From a virus, in IMG/VR virus record IMGVR_UViG_3300020057_000078, positions 1 through 39,895 of that record: a stretch of DNA of 39,895 nt; one strand, given 5' to 3'. The notes under the pieces are model-generated. The model ran no database searches and was not told the DNA's origin. It saw only the letters and a program-made list of their open reading frames with translations. A program made the position numbers and the translations under genes. Shown piece by piece: positions 29,843-38,412 of this stretch. Position 1 is the first letter of the stretch. Every line of letters begins with the position of its first letter.

Positions 29843-30889
29843 TTACGCAAGGACCTCGTGCGCGAAACCAATCCGACCAGCAGACGGGTTAAGAGCCGCA
29901 GCAGCTGCGTAGATTTTGTAAGTCACGCTTGTGAACTGATTGAACGGGTCCGATTTGTCTGGACCACGCGCAATAAGTGTTTCCACGGTTCCGTTTAAGG
30001 TCGTCAAGCCAAAAGCCTGTTGACCAAACACGAACACCATGTTTACGGAATGAGCCGCAACCGCATACCGAGGAGCTTCCGTCGAAGTCACGAACCGGAT
30101 GCCTTCAACCATGCCCGTCTCTCCTCGATAAAACGTCTCTTTGGAGTTCTGGTACATGTTGAAGTTTATCCATGTCGGATCGCGGCGTAACCCATGCAGA
30201 GCATTCGGGTGCGTATAGCCGACGAAGTTTCCGTCAGCCATTGGCCGAGCATTCTGGGAACGCAGAGCAGTCGCGAGCTTGCGGAGCAAGTTCACGCCAC
30301 ACTGAGCCGAGATAGACGGTGCGCTTTTGTTCACAGCCGACATCCGAGTCGTGGATGCCCCAAACACGGCAGGAAACTGAAACAAGCTGTTCGAGCTGTT
30401 ATTGTTCCCGGTGACAAGAGACATTGCCGACACTCTGGACGACATGAGAGCCGACAGGATTGCGGTCGTCGAGAGGTTATTCACATAGTTCGACTTGTAA
30501 ATACCAGTCTGGCAGATACGTTCAACGGTTTTAGCCGCAGAATCAGCCAGGATATCCATCGACCCGTTAACCACATTAAAGATCGCAGTAACCTGGAAGA
30601 GGTCCGTCAGTCTATGTCCACGTCCGTATCCGACAATGGTCGCCGTCACTCTGCGAGACGAGAGGGCTACCAGGTCGTTTTTCGATCCTTCGCCTAGCGT
30701 CGAGGACGCTGCACCGAGGGATCGCCAGCCGTTCCATGAAGCGGTTTTGCCCGTCCGAAGAGGAATTTCATCCCGTTGTGCGAATTCGACGAGCTTCACC
30801 TGTGGTTCCAATCGCACAAGAAGCTTGCGCGAGAACCACGACTGCATTAAGTTGTCGTTTGTCGTTGAAGTCGAGTTTGCGTCAGCCAT
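29843..30889 (-). CDS. Major capsid protein, N4-gp56 type (348 aa)
   Basis: The start 'MQSWFSRKLLVRLEPQVKLVEFAQ' and 'RTGKTASWNGWRSLG', then 'TATIVGYGRGHRLTDLFQVTAI' near 82-103, are the sequence pattern of N4-gp56 family capsid proteins (HK97-like fold). 'GYTHPNALHGLRRDP' near 223-237 and 'RGETGMVEGIRFVTSTEAP' near 252-270 are further family-like blocks. Placed after the scaffold gene and followed by a stem-loop. It is the likely most abundant virion protein. Confidence 0.8.
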   Translation of the reverse strand: MADANSTSTTNDNLMQSWFSRKLLVRLEPQVKLVEFAQRDEIPLRTGKTASWNGWRSLGAASSTLGEGSKNDLVALSSRRVTATIVGYGRGHRLTDLFQVTAIFNVVNGSMDILADSAAKTVERICQTGIYKSNYVNNLSTTAILSALMSSRVSAMSLVTGNNNSSNSLFQFPAVFGASTTRMSAVNKSAPSISAQCGVNLLRKLATALRSQNARPMADGNFVGYTHPNALHGLRRDPTWINFNMYQNSKETFYRGETGMVEGIRFVTSTEAPRYAVAAHSVNMVFVFGQQAFGLTTLNGTVETLIARGPDKSDPFNQFTSVTYKIYAAAAALNPSAGRIGFAHEVLA

Positions 30890-30937
30890 TTAAGTACTCT
30901 GTTTGCACATTAATTTGTCAGCAGACGGTCCAAATCA

Positions 30938-31894
30938 TCAGCCTTTTCCCTGCAAAAAAGCGCGAATTGCTTCGTCGCCCAAGGCTTCCTGTTTGCGGTC
31001 TCTTAGGTCCAGTTTGTCCAGGTTGCCGATCACGTTTTGCGGGGTCTGCGCTGATGTCGACGGGGTGGAAGGTGGTGTGCCGCCGCCTAAAACAGGCGTC
31101 AGCATTCTGCTTGGCTGTGCGTGAACCGTTCCCGGTTCGCCAAGTCGCAATTCTTCCTTAACCTCTAACCAGGCAGCTTTATGAGGATTCTTCAGTTTCC
31201 AGAGGTCCGGATCACTCACCAGCTTGTCGTTAATCGCCTTAAACACTTCTGGATTAAGAACACGAGCGTCCTTCTGTGCAAGGGCTGCAATATTGGAACG
31301 AACGGAGTCTTCTTTTTCCTTCCTAAAGACAGGCTCCATGCGCTTTTCGATTGCAACTTCGATCAATCGGCTGGTGGTAAGGACTGGATCGGAATTATAA
31401 TCTTGCCTAATCGCCGCTTCCAGTTCCGCATCCGTCATATTTGAGGGATGGGTCTCCTGAATGACAGGTGCCGTAGCCGCCAGTTTCTGCGGATTTGGCA
31501 TATTCCGGAACTTCGATTCTTTCTCCCGGTATTCCGCCAGATAATCCTCTACCGATTTAACCGCCTCTTCCTTCTTCTGAATGGCCTCATCAAGTTGCCT
31601 GGTTGAAGCTGTTATTTTCTCGACGTCTACTACCCCGTCTGGGGTTAAGAACTTCTGCGGTACATCTAATTTTGGCTGTTCCTGAACAACAACCGGAGTT
31701 TGAAAAGAATCTAAATCCGACAACTTTGCAGACATCGGATCTTGCCCGTTTTTCTCTGCGTTCGCTAGCGCCTGGCGTACAGCGTCGTCGCTCAATTCGG
31801 GATCAAGCCCAGACAATATGCTGACAGGTTGTGCCTGTGAACTGGTAACAGGAACGGGCTTCTCTACAAGCTGTGGGGCGTCAATAATATCCAT
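30938..31894 (-). CDS. Scaffolding protein (318 aa)
   Basis: Hydrophilic and largely helical: a Pro/Gln-rich disordered start, a coiled coil at about 107-140 (QLDEAIQKKEEAVKSVEDYL), an acid/basic alternate middle and a short basic helical tail (KLDLRDRKQEALGDEAIRAF) suited to bind capsid subunits. Position between portal and capsid is the usual place of scaffold genes. AGGAGA ribosome site. Confidence 0.7.
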   Translation of the reverse strand: MDIIDAPQLVEKPVPVTSSQAQPVSILSGLDPELSDDAVRQALANAEKNGQDPMSAKLSDLDSFQTPVVVQEQPKLDVPQKFLTPDGVVDVEKITASTRQLDEAIQKKEEAVKSVEDYLAEYREKESKFRNMPNPQKLAATAPVIQETHPSNMTDAELEAAIRQDYNSDPVLTTSRLIEVAIEKRMEPVFRKEKEDSVRSNIAALAQKDARVLNPEVFKAINDKLVSDPDLWKLKNPHKAAWLEVKEELRLGEPGTVHAQPSRMLTPVLGGGTPPSTPSTSAQTPQNVIGNLDKLDLRDRKQEALGDEAIRAFLQGKG

Positions 31895-31952
31895 ACTATT
31901 CTCCTTGGTTCGCCCGTCTCCGGGTTATGAACCGCTTCATTCTCGTGCAGGG

Positions 31953-32285
31953 CTACGCCGTCACCCGGTCAAGATCAACTACTGATCTTTTCGGCTGATT
32001 GGGGCGTATCTCCTGCGTAACTATTCTCTTAGCACTGAGTACGAACTGCAAAATGTCCTGATACGCCTTGCGTCTGGCGCATAAATCCTGTAATCCCATG
32101 TCCGTCGATGTCAGCAGACGCCGATCCACTTCCAAGTGGATGTTTTTCAGTTCTTGCTGCATATGCAGAAGCCACATAGCCCGAATTCCTGGATCGTTAA
32201 AAGCTTCTGAAACAGCATCCATTGAAATATCCTCAATGGACTGCACATCGAAAATTTCACTTAACCACGCCTTCACCTTTTTCAT
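31953..32285 (-). CDS. Small helical late protein (110 aa)
   Basis: ATG in the portal's stop (TCATGA). Helical throughout ('WLLHMQQELKNIHLEVDRRLL') with a basic end (RPNQPKRSVVDLDRV). Many phages have such a gene between portal and scaffold; here it may help head assembly. No family recognised. Confidence 0.5.
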   Translation of the reverse strand: MKKVKAWLSEIFDVQSIEDISMDAVSEAFNDPGIRAMWLLHMQQELKNIHLEVDRRLLTSTDMGLQDLCARRKAYQDILQFVLSAKRIVTQEIRPNQPKRSVVDLDRVTA

Positions 32286-34270
32286 GAGATCACCGGTTGT
32301 CTATTCACAGGATTTGGCGGTAGGAATGCTGGCTGATTGCCATTTGGACCACCCTTTGCACCTGGAATGTCCTTTTTATTGGGCTGGCCGGGACCTTGTG
32401 GTGGGCCACCTTCTCCCGGCATTCCAGGGGGCATCATGGGCATGGGCATAACCATCTTTTCGGCGTCGTCATTGCCCTGAAGCTGTGCAGAGTATTTGGC
32501 CGCTTCCGGCAGGTTCACAACCGGCTGAAACACCTTCGTCCAGTCCATGAACTGCGCGTTTTTGATGACCTTGTTCTCCAAAGTAAATATCCCCATGGGT
32601 TTAAACCGATAAGACCGTGCCAACTCTTCCGGAGGAACGAAAGCGAATGCCATAAAGCGCGGAACGGTAATAGGAGGTGCGCCCGGGAACGGAGGCGGCG
32701 CAATTTCGACAGGCGCGTCGCCCAGGATGGGCTTTAAATCCTCCGGAGTCAGGTTCTGGTAAACCAGTCCGTAGATCCGATCTGCCAGCCGCATCATGAA
32801 AGAGTCTTCGTAAACCATTCCGTAAGCAGCAGAACGCTCATTGGACATCTGTTTTAAGAGTTCCATACCGCCCAGGGTCTGGTTGGTGTCCTTCACTAAA
32901 CCAGAAGATCCAAGCGTAACGCGGTTCACTCCTGTCTTTTCCTGCACCATTCGTTCAATATTGAACCGATGCTCGAACCATGATCTGCTAAGGTCCGGAA
33001 ATTCAACGGGCATCAAGGCTTTCCGGACATCTTCGACATTGCCTTTAAGACGGATGAGTGCGCCTGGCTTTGAAACAAGATCCTGATCGGGATTAACCAG
33101 CGCAGTTTCGATAACAGCGATCATCTTGTTCATGATGAGATTCATGTTGTCGATTCCGAGATTGCCAGACTCGTTAATCTCGTCCTGATCGTCAAAGAGG
33201 GTTTCGGGTACTCCCTTCCCATAGGTTTCGCCTGTGCGAATGTAATCCATTGGGATAATCGGGTTTTCGCCGTCAAATTCGGCGTTAACGTCTGAGGACA
33301 AAAGAGCAATCCCTGAGGCCACGAGGACTTTAGCGGGTACCAACTCTTCCGCATCATCCCCATCCTCAATATCAAACTGAATCCACTTGCGCGGAATTGC
33401 GTTGTGCATCTCCCAGACCGTATGGCGTTTTTCAAACTTAGCCAGTTCTCGGTGAACGTCGGAGTAGCCTCGCGCCTGTTTAATGTCTTGAATATCCTGC
33501 TCAAATCGTTCGCCCTCTTCGACGTTATGCAGCTGGTCCTTCACGTCATAGAACCGACCGGCTTTGATCTCTTTACAGATCGTGCCGTAGGTGATCTTGT
33601 CTCGGTGGATCACCTTATCCCAAGTGGTCGTGTTGGGTTCAGGGAAAATGTCTCGAATATGGACCCATTTGGCACAGAGATTGTTTTTAAGGAGGACCTG
33701 GACGGGCTGCATTTCAAATCCGGTGATTCCCGGCTGAGGCATGGGAACCATTCCCATCAAGGCTTCCTCTGGGGCCCCCAGGACAACCTGCTCCGGGGAT
33801 TGCTCCATTGGAATGCGACGGATTCGGACATCCTCGACCCGTTCCCAATACACTTTCACGAATCCCTTGCCGTATTTGACGGATTCTTTTAAAGCGTCAT
33901 AGAAGGCCAACTTAAAGCCTGATTTGCGAAGCTGGTAATCAATGACATCTTGAATCAACCTCGCCTGTAGCTCGTCTCCGGCAGGCCCCGCCGCAGTCTG
34001 AATCGGAGGGTTAGGAGCCATCATTGTTTTGTAGATCTGAGAGCAAATGATTTCGACGTTCTGAAATGTGATGTCGATGAACATGGTCGACTGCCAGGGT
34101 TCCTTTTGAGCGGCGCGAGTAGGGTCATAAATTCCGTGGAAATTGCGGTCGCAGCGGTTCCATCGTTCATGGAAACGAGTCGAACGCCAATCCCAGGATT
34201 TGCGGTAGAAATTCTGAACGTAGCTCAGAAGTTCCTGCTTGCGCTGCTCAATCAGATCTGGTCTAGGCAT
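32282..34270 (-). CDS. Portal protein (662 aa)
   Basis: Start ATG at 34270 behind GGAG. The N-terminal clip/wing area has 'RFHERWNRCDRNFHGI' and 'QSTMFIDITFQNVEIICSQIYKTMM'; 'DYQLRKSGFKLAFYDALKESVKYGKGFVKVYW' (about 135-166) and 'RTGETYGKGVPETLFDDQDEIN' (about 350-371) are portal hallmarks; 'DTNQTLGGMELLKQM' near 460 belongs to the long helix region. The final 50 residues are Pro/Gly-rich and disordered. Forms the 12-fold vertex ring for DNA entry and exit. Confidence 0.85.
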   Translation of the reverse strand: MPRPDLIEQRKQELLSYVQNFYRKSWDWRSTRFHERWNRCDRNFHGIYDPTRAAQKEPWQSTMFIDITFQNVEIICSQIYKTMMAPNPPIQTAAGPAGDELQARLIQDVIDYQLRKSGFKLAFYDALKESVKYGKGFVKVYWERVEDVRIRRIPMEQSPEQVVLGAPEEALMGMVPMPQPGITGFEMQPVQVLLKNNLCAKWVHIRDIFPEPNTTTWDKVIHRDKITYGTICKEIKAGRFYDVKDQLHNVEEGERFEQDIQDIKQARGYSDVHRELAKFEKRHTVWEMHNAIPRKWIQFDIEDGDDAEELVPAKVLVASGIALLSSDVNAEFDGENPIIPMDYIRTGETYGKGVPETLFDDQDEINESGNLGIDNMNLIMNKMIAVIETALVNPDQDLVSKPGALIRLKGNVEDVRKALMPVEFPDLSRSWFEHRFNIERMVQEKTGVNRVTLGSSGLVKDTNQTLGGMELLKQMSNERSAAYGMVYEDSFMMRLADRIYGLVYQNLTPEDLKPILGDAPVEIAPPPFPGAPPITVPRFMAFAFVPPEELARSYRFKPMGIFTLENKVIKNAQFMDWTKVFQPVVNLPEAAKYSAQLQGNDDAEKMVMPMPMMPPGMPGEGGPPQGPGQPNKKDIPGAKGGPNGNQPAFLPPNPVNRQPVIS

Positions 34271-34466
34271 TAAGTACTCCGGATGTGTTTCAAGCAGACA
34301 GAGGTCTGCCCTTGCGCTATGGGATTGCCACAATCACAGAGGCCCTGACGAGACTGGATCACTGGCTTTTCCGGTTGGACCGCAGTCGCAACCGGTTTTT
34401 TAACAGGCTTTGCTTTAAGAACCACTGTTACTTTTTCGCTTTTTTCGACTTTGCTTTTTTTTTCAT
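34270..34466 (-). CDS. Small protein readable only by -1 frameshift (65 aa)
   Basis: The ATG at 34466 has a perfect ribosome site (GAGGGG) and adjoins the previous stop, but its frame ends after 12 residues (M-K-K-K-A-K-S-K-K-A-K-K). Right after ATG comes A9-GC; a -1 shift there (A-AAA-AAG type site; a second such site follows at the A6 tract) gives a sensible 65-residue Lys/Val/Pro-rich protein with C-D-C-G-N-P (about residues 47-52) and a further Cys. Its stop overlaps the portal ATG (TAATG). Either programmed slippage or an A10 miscounted as A9. Confidence 0.6.
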
Positions 34467-34802
34467 TTAGTTCCCCTCATGTGTTTTGTGTTCGCCGCGT
34501 TTCTGCTGGATGGTTTTGAGTGGATCGCCGCTTGGCTTCTGCTCATCTCCTTGAGTATCCCCAGAGGAAGGCGATGCCTGGTACTTCCCTTCTGGCAGGT
34601 GATGTCCGTCTTCTTTCATCTGGCTTGTGCGTAGGTCTTCCATGTTGTTTTGTTCTCCATTTCGTCCGACAGTGACGGACTGTTTAAGCGGATTTGATTC
34701 GTCCGTTAGTTGTTCATCAAAGCCATTGCCTTCCGGCAATTCATCAATGTTTTGCTGTGAGACCTGCCCGTTGTTTCGTAACGTCGGTTTGTAATCGCTC
34801 AT
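34467..34802 (-). CDS. Hydrophilic disordered late protein (111 aa)
   Basis: Almost wholly polar (Asn, Gln, Gly, Glu, Lys), without strands or helices of note ('GRNGEQNNMEDLRTSQMKED'). Such proteins near terminase and portal could be head-assembly or decoration factors. The end of the gene makes the strong ribosome site for the frameshifted gene. No family recognised. Confidence 0.5.
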   Translation of the reverse strand: MSDYKPTLRNNGQVSQQNIDELPEGNGFDEQLTDESNPLKQSVTVGRNGEQNNMEDLRTSQMKEDGHHLPEGKYQASPSSGDTQGDEQKPSGDPLKTIQQKRGEHKTHEGN

Positions 34803-34810
34803 ATGTCCCC

Positions 34811-34996
34811 CTAGATAAATCCTCGGGATCTATCGAACGCCAGACATGGCTGGCAGTACGAACACCCTTTAAACAGCACGTTCGCTCTCTCAGAGCAGCG
34901 CACACACTGAAAAATCTGAATAAGCACCGGATCAGACTTCACCACATGGTCAGGTGGTGGAACTTCAATAGGGATCTGTTTCTGGAATGGTTTCAT
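34811..34996 (-). CDS. Small zinc-ribbon protein after terminase (61 aa)
   Basis: ATG at 34996 overlaps the terminase stop (GCATGA). C-V-R-C near residues 31-34 and C-S-Y-C near 45-48 form a zinc ribbon. It may assist packaging, as small zinc proteins often lie beside terminase genes; no direct evidence. Confidence 0.55.
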   Translation of the reverse strand: MKPFQKQIPIEVPPPDHVVKSDPVLIQIFQCVRCSERANVLFKGCSYCQPCLAFDRSRGFI

Positions 34997-36465
34997 GCGG
35001 CCTGCTTGTCTGCGTGGCGTCTGTCTAATTTTGCCCACATAGAGTTCAGAGACTTATTCGGTGCTTCATGGATAGCCTTTTGACCAACTGAGAAAAGTGG
35101 GCGTGAATCGCGGTAACTGGTATCGCGCATTGAGCGTTTCCCGGTATTTGGTTGGGCCATCTCGGGAGAAAAGCAATCCGCAAGGGCGTCAATCAAGTCG
35201 TCGTGGGAATGAGAGTCGTCCATCCGGAATTCATAGATCTGGCGAAGGAAGTCCGTCATGTTCTTATGCAGATGAACAGAACGAGCTTCCCACCGGGGAA
35301 CAAGGCCGCCAATGCGGGACTTGTCCGTCTTGGACTTGGTGTCTTTGATCTCGACGTACTTAAAGTCCCACTGGTTTTCGCGCACACGTCTTTCGTTGAA
35401 CGTAAAGCTGATCGCGTCACCCTTGCGCCGCTTGATCCCCACCGCGTCGGGGTTCCAGGCGCGGATGTGCTTAAACAGTTCATCCACGATCAGGCCGGGG
35501 TTCTCACGCCGGATAGCGGTCGCCGCCAGGACATAGCCATGGTTCCCATGGGTAATGCCTGTCGTGACAATGGCAGTCGCGTCGCCGTCCCCTTCGCTGT
35601 AGGCAGGGTCGCAGACGGTTGAGACATGCATCATCCGTTCGCGGGGAGGTGCAACGTCATAAAGCGTTTCGTATTCGCGTTTAAAGGGTTGGGTGGAAGG
35701 ATCTATTCGCTGAAGCAGGAACTCACGCGCGAAGTTCAGGCTTCCCATCTCCTGGCGGCGCATGTTTAGAGTTTCCAGATCAAAGAGTCGTGGGCAAAGC
35801 GGTGCTCCGTCTTGGCTAATAGCCGGCTTCTTCCAGTGGAAGTAAACGGGATTGGTTTCGAGCTTTTCCAGCAGATCGCCAAAACCGACCGGCGTACCAA
35901 TGACATGCATCCGGGTATCTTTGATGGCCATCCCGGTAATAATCCCGAACCAGGCCCGCTCCTGATCCTCGGGACTCATCCCGCCCATGTCCTTTAAAAC
36001 GTCGTCTCCGATGATCCGCTTGGGGTGGAGTCCTCGGGAAGATGTACCAAACCCAAGGCCCGAGATCGTTCCCATGTTATTCGGAAACTCCAACATGTCG
36101 GAGCCCCAGATTTCTTTGGTGGAAGGCCGGATCTCGGACAGAAAGGGGTTTGTTTCGACTTCGTTCTTAATGATCCGGATCAGTTCCCGGACTTGACCTT
36201 CTGAGTAGGAGACTAAAAGGACTGAGGCGCGCCCCCGGATCACGTCCCACAAGGGCACGGCGTAGCTCCAAAACACGGATTTGCCATGCCCACGCGGGGA
36301 CTGGATATCCGAGCGTTTCTGGTCCAGGACGATTTTGTACCAGTCGTCATAATGGGGCAACCATTCGAGCGGCGTCCCGTGCTTAGGATCACGCAGGAAC
36401 TTGACCATGAAATATTTAAGCGAGGTCTGCGCCAATAGCCACGGGCTAACCTTAGGCTGTGACAT
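34993..36465 (-). CDS. Terminase large subunit (490 aa)
   Basis: Start ATG at 36465. Walker A variant S-P-R-G-H-G-K-S at residues 56-63, Walker B R-I-I-G-D-D at 150-155 followed by a D-M-G-G loop, and the nuclease half with V-C-D-P-A-Y-S-E-G-D-G-D-A-T near 275-290 (first catalytic Asp) and a late 'HSHDDLIDALADCF' (about 435-448) with further acidic residues. Packs DNA through the portal and cuts the concatemer. Separated from the small subunit by the DegT-family gene, which is unusual. Confidence 0.9.
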   Translation of the reverse strand: MSQPKVSPWLLAQTSLKYFMVKFLRDPKHGTPLEWLPHYDDWYKIVLDQKRSDIQSPRGHGKSVFWSYAVPLWDVIRGRASVLLVSYSEGQVRELIRIIKNEVETNPFLSEIRPSTKEIWGSDMLEFPNNMGTISGLGFGTSSRGLHPKRIIGDDVLKDMGGMSPEDQERAWFGIITGMAIKDTRMHVIGTPVGFGDLLEKLETNPVYFHWKKPAISQDGAPLCPRLFDLETLNMRRQEMGSLNFAREFLLQRIDPSTQPFKREYETLYDVAPPRERMMHVSTVCDPAYSEGDGDATAIVTTGITHGNHGYVLAATAIRRENPGLIVDELFKHIRAWNPDAVGIKRRKGDAISFTFNERRVRENQWDFKYVEIKDTKSKTDKSRIGGLVPRWEARSVHLHKNMTDFLRQIYEFRMDDSHSHDDLIDALADCFSPEMAQPNTGKRSMRDTSYRDSRPLFSVGQKAIHEAPNKSLNSMWAKLDRRHADKQAA

Positions 36466-37708
36466 GAACCCGCCTTGGTGTGCCGCAGACTTCACGCAGG
36501 GATTCGCCTAGATGGCTGATATCGTCATGGGTTAAAAGCTGGTGACAGCCAACGTAAAAGCCTCGGGTGGTCGATTCGTAGGCCACAGGGTAATTCTTGG
36601 CAATGTTCCCAAACAGGTCTTTATAGACCGGCTGTGTTAAAAGTGGCATTAAGGGGCGAGTCTCAATGCCGCGCTTTTCCAGTTCCAGGCATACCGAGTC
36701 CCGGTTAAGCGATGGGTCTTTCAAAACAAGCGGATACATCATCCAAGCGCGGGTGCGGTTGATGACGGGAGTCTCGGGGAGCTTGAGGGAGCCGTCTACC
36801 CCATTCCAGAAAAGCGGATAGAGTTCCATGGTGATTCGTTCGGCGTTGGCCTGTCTGCGCTGGATAATGCTCGGGAGCTTCTTCAATTGAGCTAATCCCA
36901 CAGCCGCTTCAAACTCGGAAACCCGGCTGGAATAACCCACCCGGTGGTACAGGAACCGCTTCTGGATCATCTCTTCGGGGTCTAAATCCCCGGACATCCG
37001 GGAATAATCCCCCAGAAAATAAGGATCGCGACCGTGGTTAGCGTAAGAACGCATGATTTCCGCGTATTGGGAATTATTAGTGATTGCGATCCCGCCGACT
37101 CCGGTCACGATTAAATGGCAGCTATAAGTGGAAAAGCAGGAAATGTCCCCGAATGTCCCGACCTTCTTGTCCCGGCCAAACCCGACATTGCCTTCTGACG
37201 CCCCAACGTAGCGAATCCCCATGGTTTCACAGGAATCCTCAATGAGTTTAATGCCCCGGTCCTGAAGGGCACGAGCAAAGAGATAGTAGTCGGCCATGTT
37301 CCCAAACAAATTGACGCCCATAACAGCGACCGTCTTATAAGTAATGGCCGCTTCAATCTTCTCGGGATCAATGCAGTAGTCGCGCGGGGAGACATCTACG
37401 AAAACGGGTTTGAGTCCAGCCTGAAGGATCACGTTAACGGAAGCCACAAAGGTCATGGCAGGGACAATAACCTCGGAACCTTCAGACCAGCCGTGAACCT
37501 CTTTTAAGGTAAGCAGAGCAATGCGTAGAGCGTCAGTGCCAGAATTAACCATGACGCCATGCTTAGAATCATGGAGTTGCGCAAACCGGCTTTCAAAGGC
37601 TTTGACCTTTGGACCCGGACTAAGCCAGCCCGAATCCAGCACAGACAGCACCTGTTCTTTCTCATCCTCACCCAGTTCTGCGCAACCAACCGCTACTTTC
37701 CAGTTCAC
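36452..37708 (-). CDS. DegT/DnrJ/EryC1-family sugar enzyme with His at the PLP-lysine site (418 aa)
   Basis: The whole family pattern is present: 'MVNSGTDALRIALL' (53-66), 'VIVPAMTFVASVNVILQAG' (80-98), F-V-D-V near 103-106, E-D-S at 157-159 (Asp158 for the PLP ring nitrogen), then S-C-F-S-T-Y-S-C-H-L-I-V-T-G-V-G-G. In aminotransferases the residue at the His198 position is the PLP-binding Lys; His is known in 3-dehydratases (ColD, DdhC/E1). So it more likely removes a 3-hydroxyl from a keto-sugar nucleotide than adds an amine. Lies between the two terminase genes with overlaps on both sides (3 and 14 bases). Confidence 0.75.
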   Translation of the reverse strand: MNWKVAVGCAELGEDEKEQVLSVLDSGWLSPGPKVKAFESRFAQLHDSKHGVMVNSGTDALRIALLTLKEVHGWSEGSEVIVPAMTFVASVNVILQAGLKPVFVDVSPRDYCIDPEKIEAAITYKTVAVMGVNLFGNMADYYLFARALQDRGIKLIEDSCETMGIRYVGASEGNVGFGRDKKVGTFGDISCFSTYSCHLIVTGVGGIAITNNSQYAEIMRSYANHGRDPYFLGDYSRMSGDLDPEEMIQKRFLYHRVGYSSRVSEFEAAVGLAQLKKLPSIIQRRQANAERITMELYPLFWNGVDGSLKLPETPVINRTRAWMMYPLVLKDPSLNRDSVCLELEKRGIETRPLMPLLTQPVYKDLFGNIAKNYPVAYESTTRGFYVGCHQLLTHDDISHLGESLREVCGTPRRVHVTA

Positions 37709-38274
37709 GCCGCATCCTCAGCTTCCACCGCAATGGCATCGGCAAAGGACCGCAACTTGGCTTCCTGCTCAGCTGAAATGGATGGCATATTGAAAACGTT
37801 GGTCTGGATATTAACGGTGGCTTGCGTCTTATACGCCCCCTGCATCTTGGCCAGTTCTTTAAGGGAGTCTCTTTCAGACTCTTCCAGCTTTCCCCCATCT
37901 AAAATATTCTCCACGTGCTTCGCGGTGATCCAGGTGGTCGAGGGAATATCAGCCAGAGCCCTTACGCGCTCCTCTTCATCCTTAAAAACAGCCAGCTTCG
38001 TAATCAACCGCTTGGCCTGGTCATGCGAAAGCCCAGACTTCTTTAAAGCCTCGTCTTCATTCCAGCCGCTTTCACGATAGACCTTCAGAAACGCCAGGTC
38101 AGTCAGCTTCAATTTCTTTAAATGAATGCGGATGTCGAACGTCTCTGGGGTAAGCGGAACACCTTCATCGTCAAACTTCTGAGGAACATAGTAGTCATTG
38201 CCCACCCGGGCAATCTTGCGGCAGGCGTCAGACACTTCTAGTTCGAGGAGCTTGTCCTCAGGGTTCTGCGACAT
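37705..38274 (-). CDS. Terminase small subunit-like protein (189 aa)
   Basis: First gene of the leftward operon. A helix-turn-helix at about residues 62-90 (FLKVYRESGWNEDEALKKSGL ... QAKRLI) and a helical middle for oligomerisation, then a Thr/Asn strand region (TQATVNIQTNVFNM) and an acidic end. This is the build of small terminases that select the packaging site. AT-rich repeats at 38498-38571 just upstream are possible targets. The sequence itself is not diagnostic. Confidence 0.6.
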   Translation of the reverse strand: MSQNPEDKLLELEVSDACRKIARVGNDYYVPQKFDDEGVPLTPETFDIRIHLKKLKLTDLAFLKVYRESGWNEDEALKKSGLSHDQAKRLITKLAVFKDEEERVRALADIPSTTWITAKHVENILDGGKLEESERDSLKELAKMQGAYKTQATVNIQTNVFNMPSISAEQEAKLRSFADAIAVEAEDAA

Positions 38275-38312
38275 AGTGAAACGGAACCTTTCGGATCCGC
38301 CTCAGTCTGTAA

Positions 38313-38375
38313 GGGCCACCAAACAGAAATAGGCCAGTTAAACAAACTGAATAAATTCAGGTTGTTCGGTGGCCC
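38313..38375 (-). promoter_or_regulatory. Long stem-loop at the 5' end of the late transcript
   Basis: GGGCCACC at 38313-38320 pairs with GGTGGCCC at 38368-38375 (the pairing extends with AACA/TGTT), enclosing a second hairpin CTGAAT-AA-ATTCAG at 38347-38360. The transcript from the promoter just upstream should begin within a few bases of the stem, so it may protect the 5' end or regulate the small terminase. Confidence 0.65.
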
Positions 38376-38384
38376 ATCACATTA

Positions 38385-38412
38385 ATAATACGCCAAATCC
38401 CCGTTTCGTCAA
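38385..38412 (-). promoter_or_regulatory. Sigma70-like promoter of the leftward late operon
   Basis: On the leftward strand TTGACG (38412-38407), a 16-base spacer and TATTAT (38390-38385). It is the only strong promoter I see for the late arm of about 26 kb. Start of transcription expected near 38378. Confidence 0.65.
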
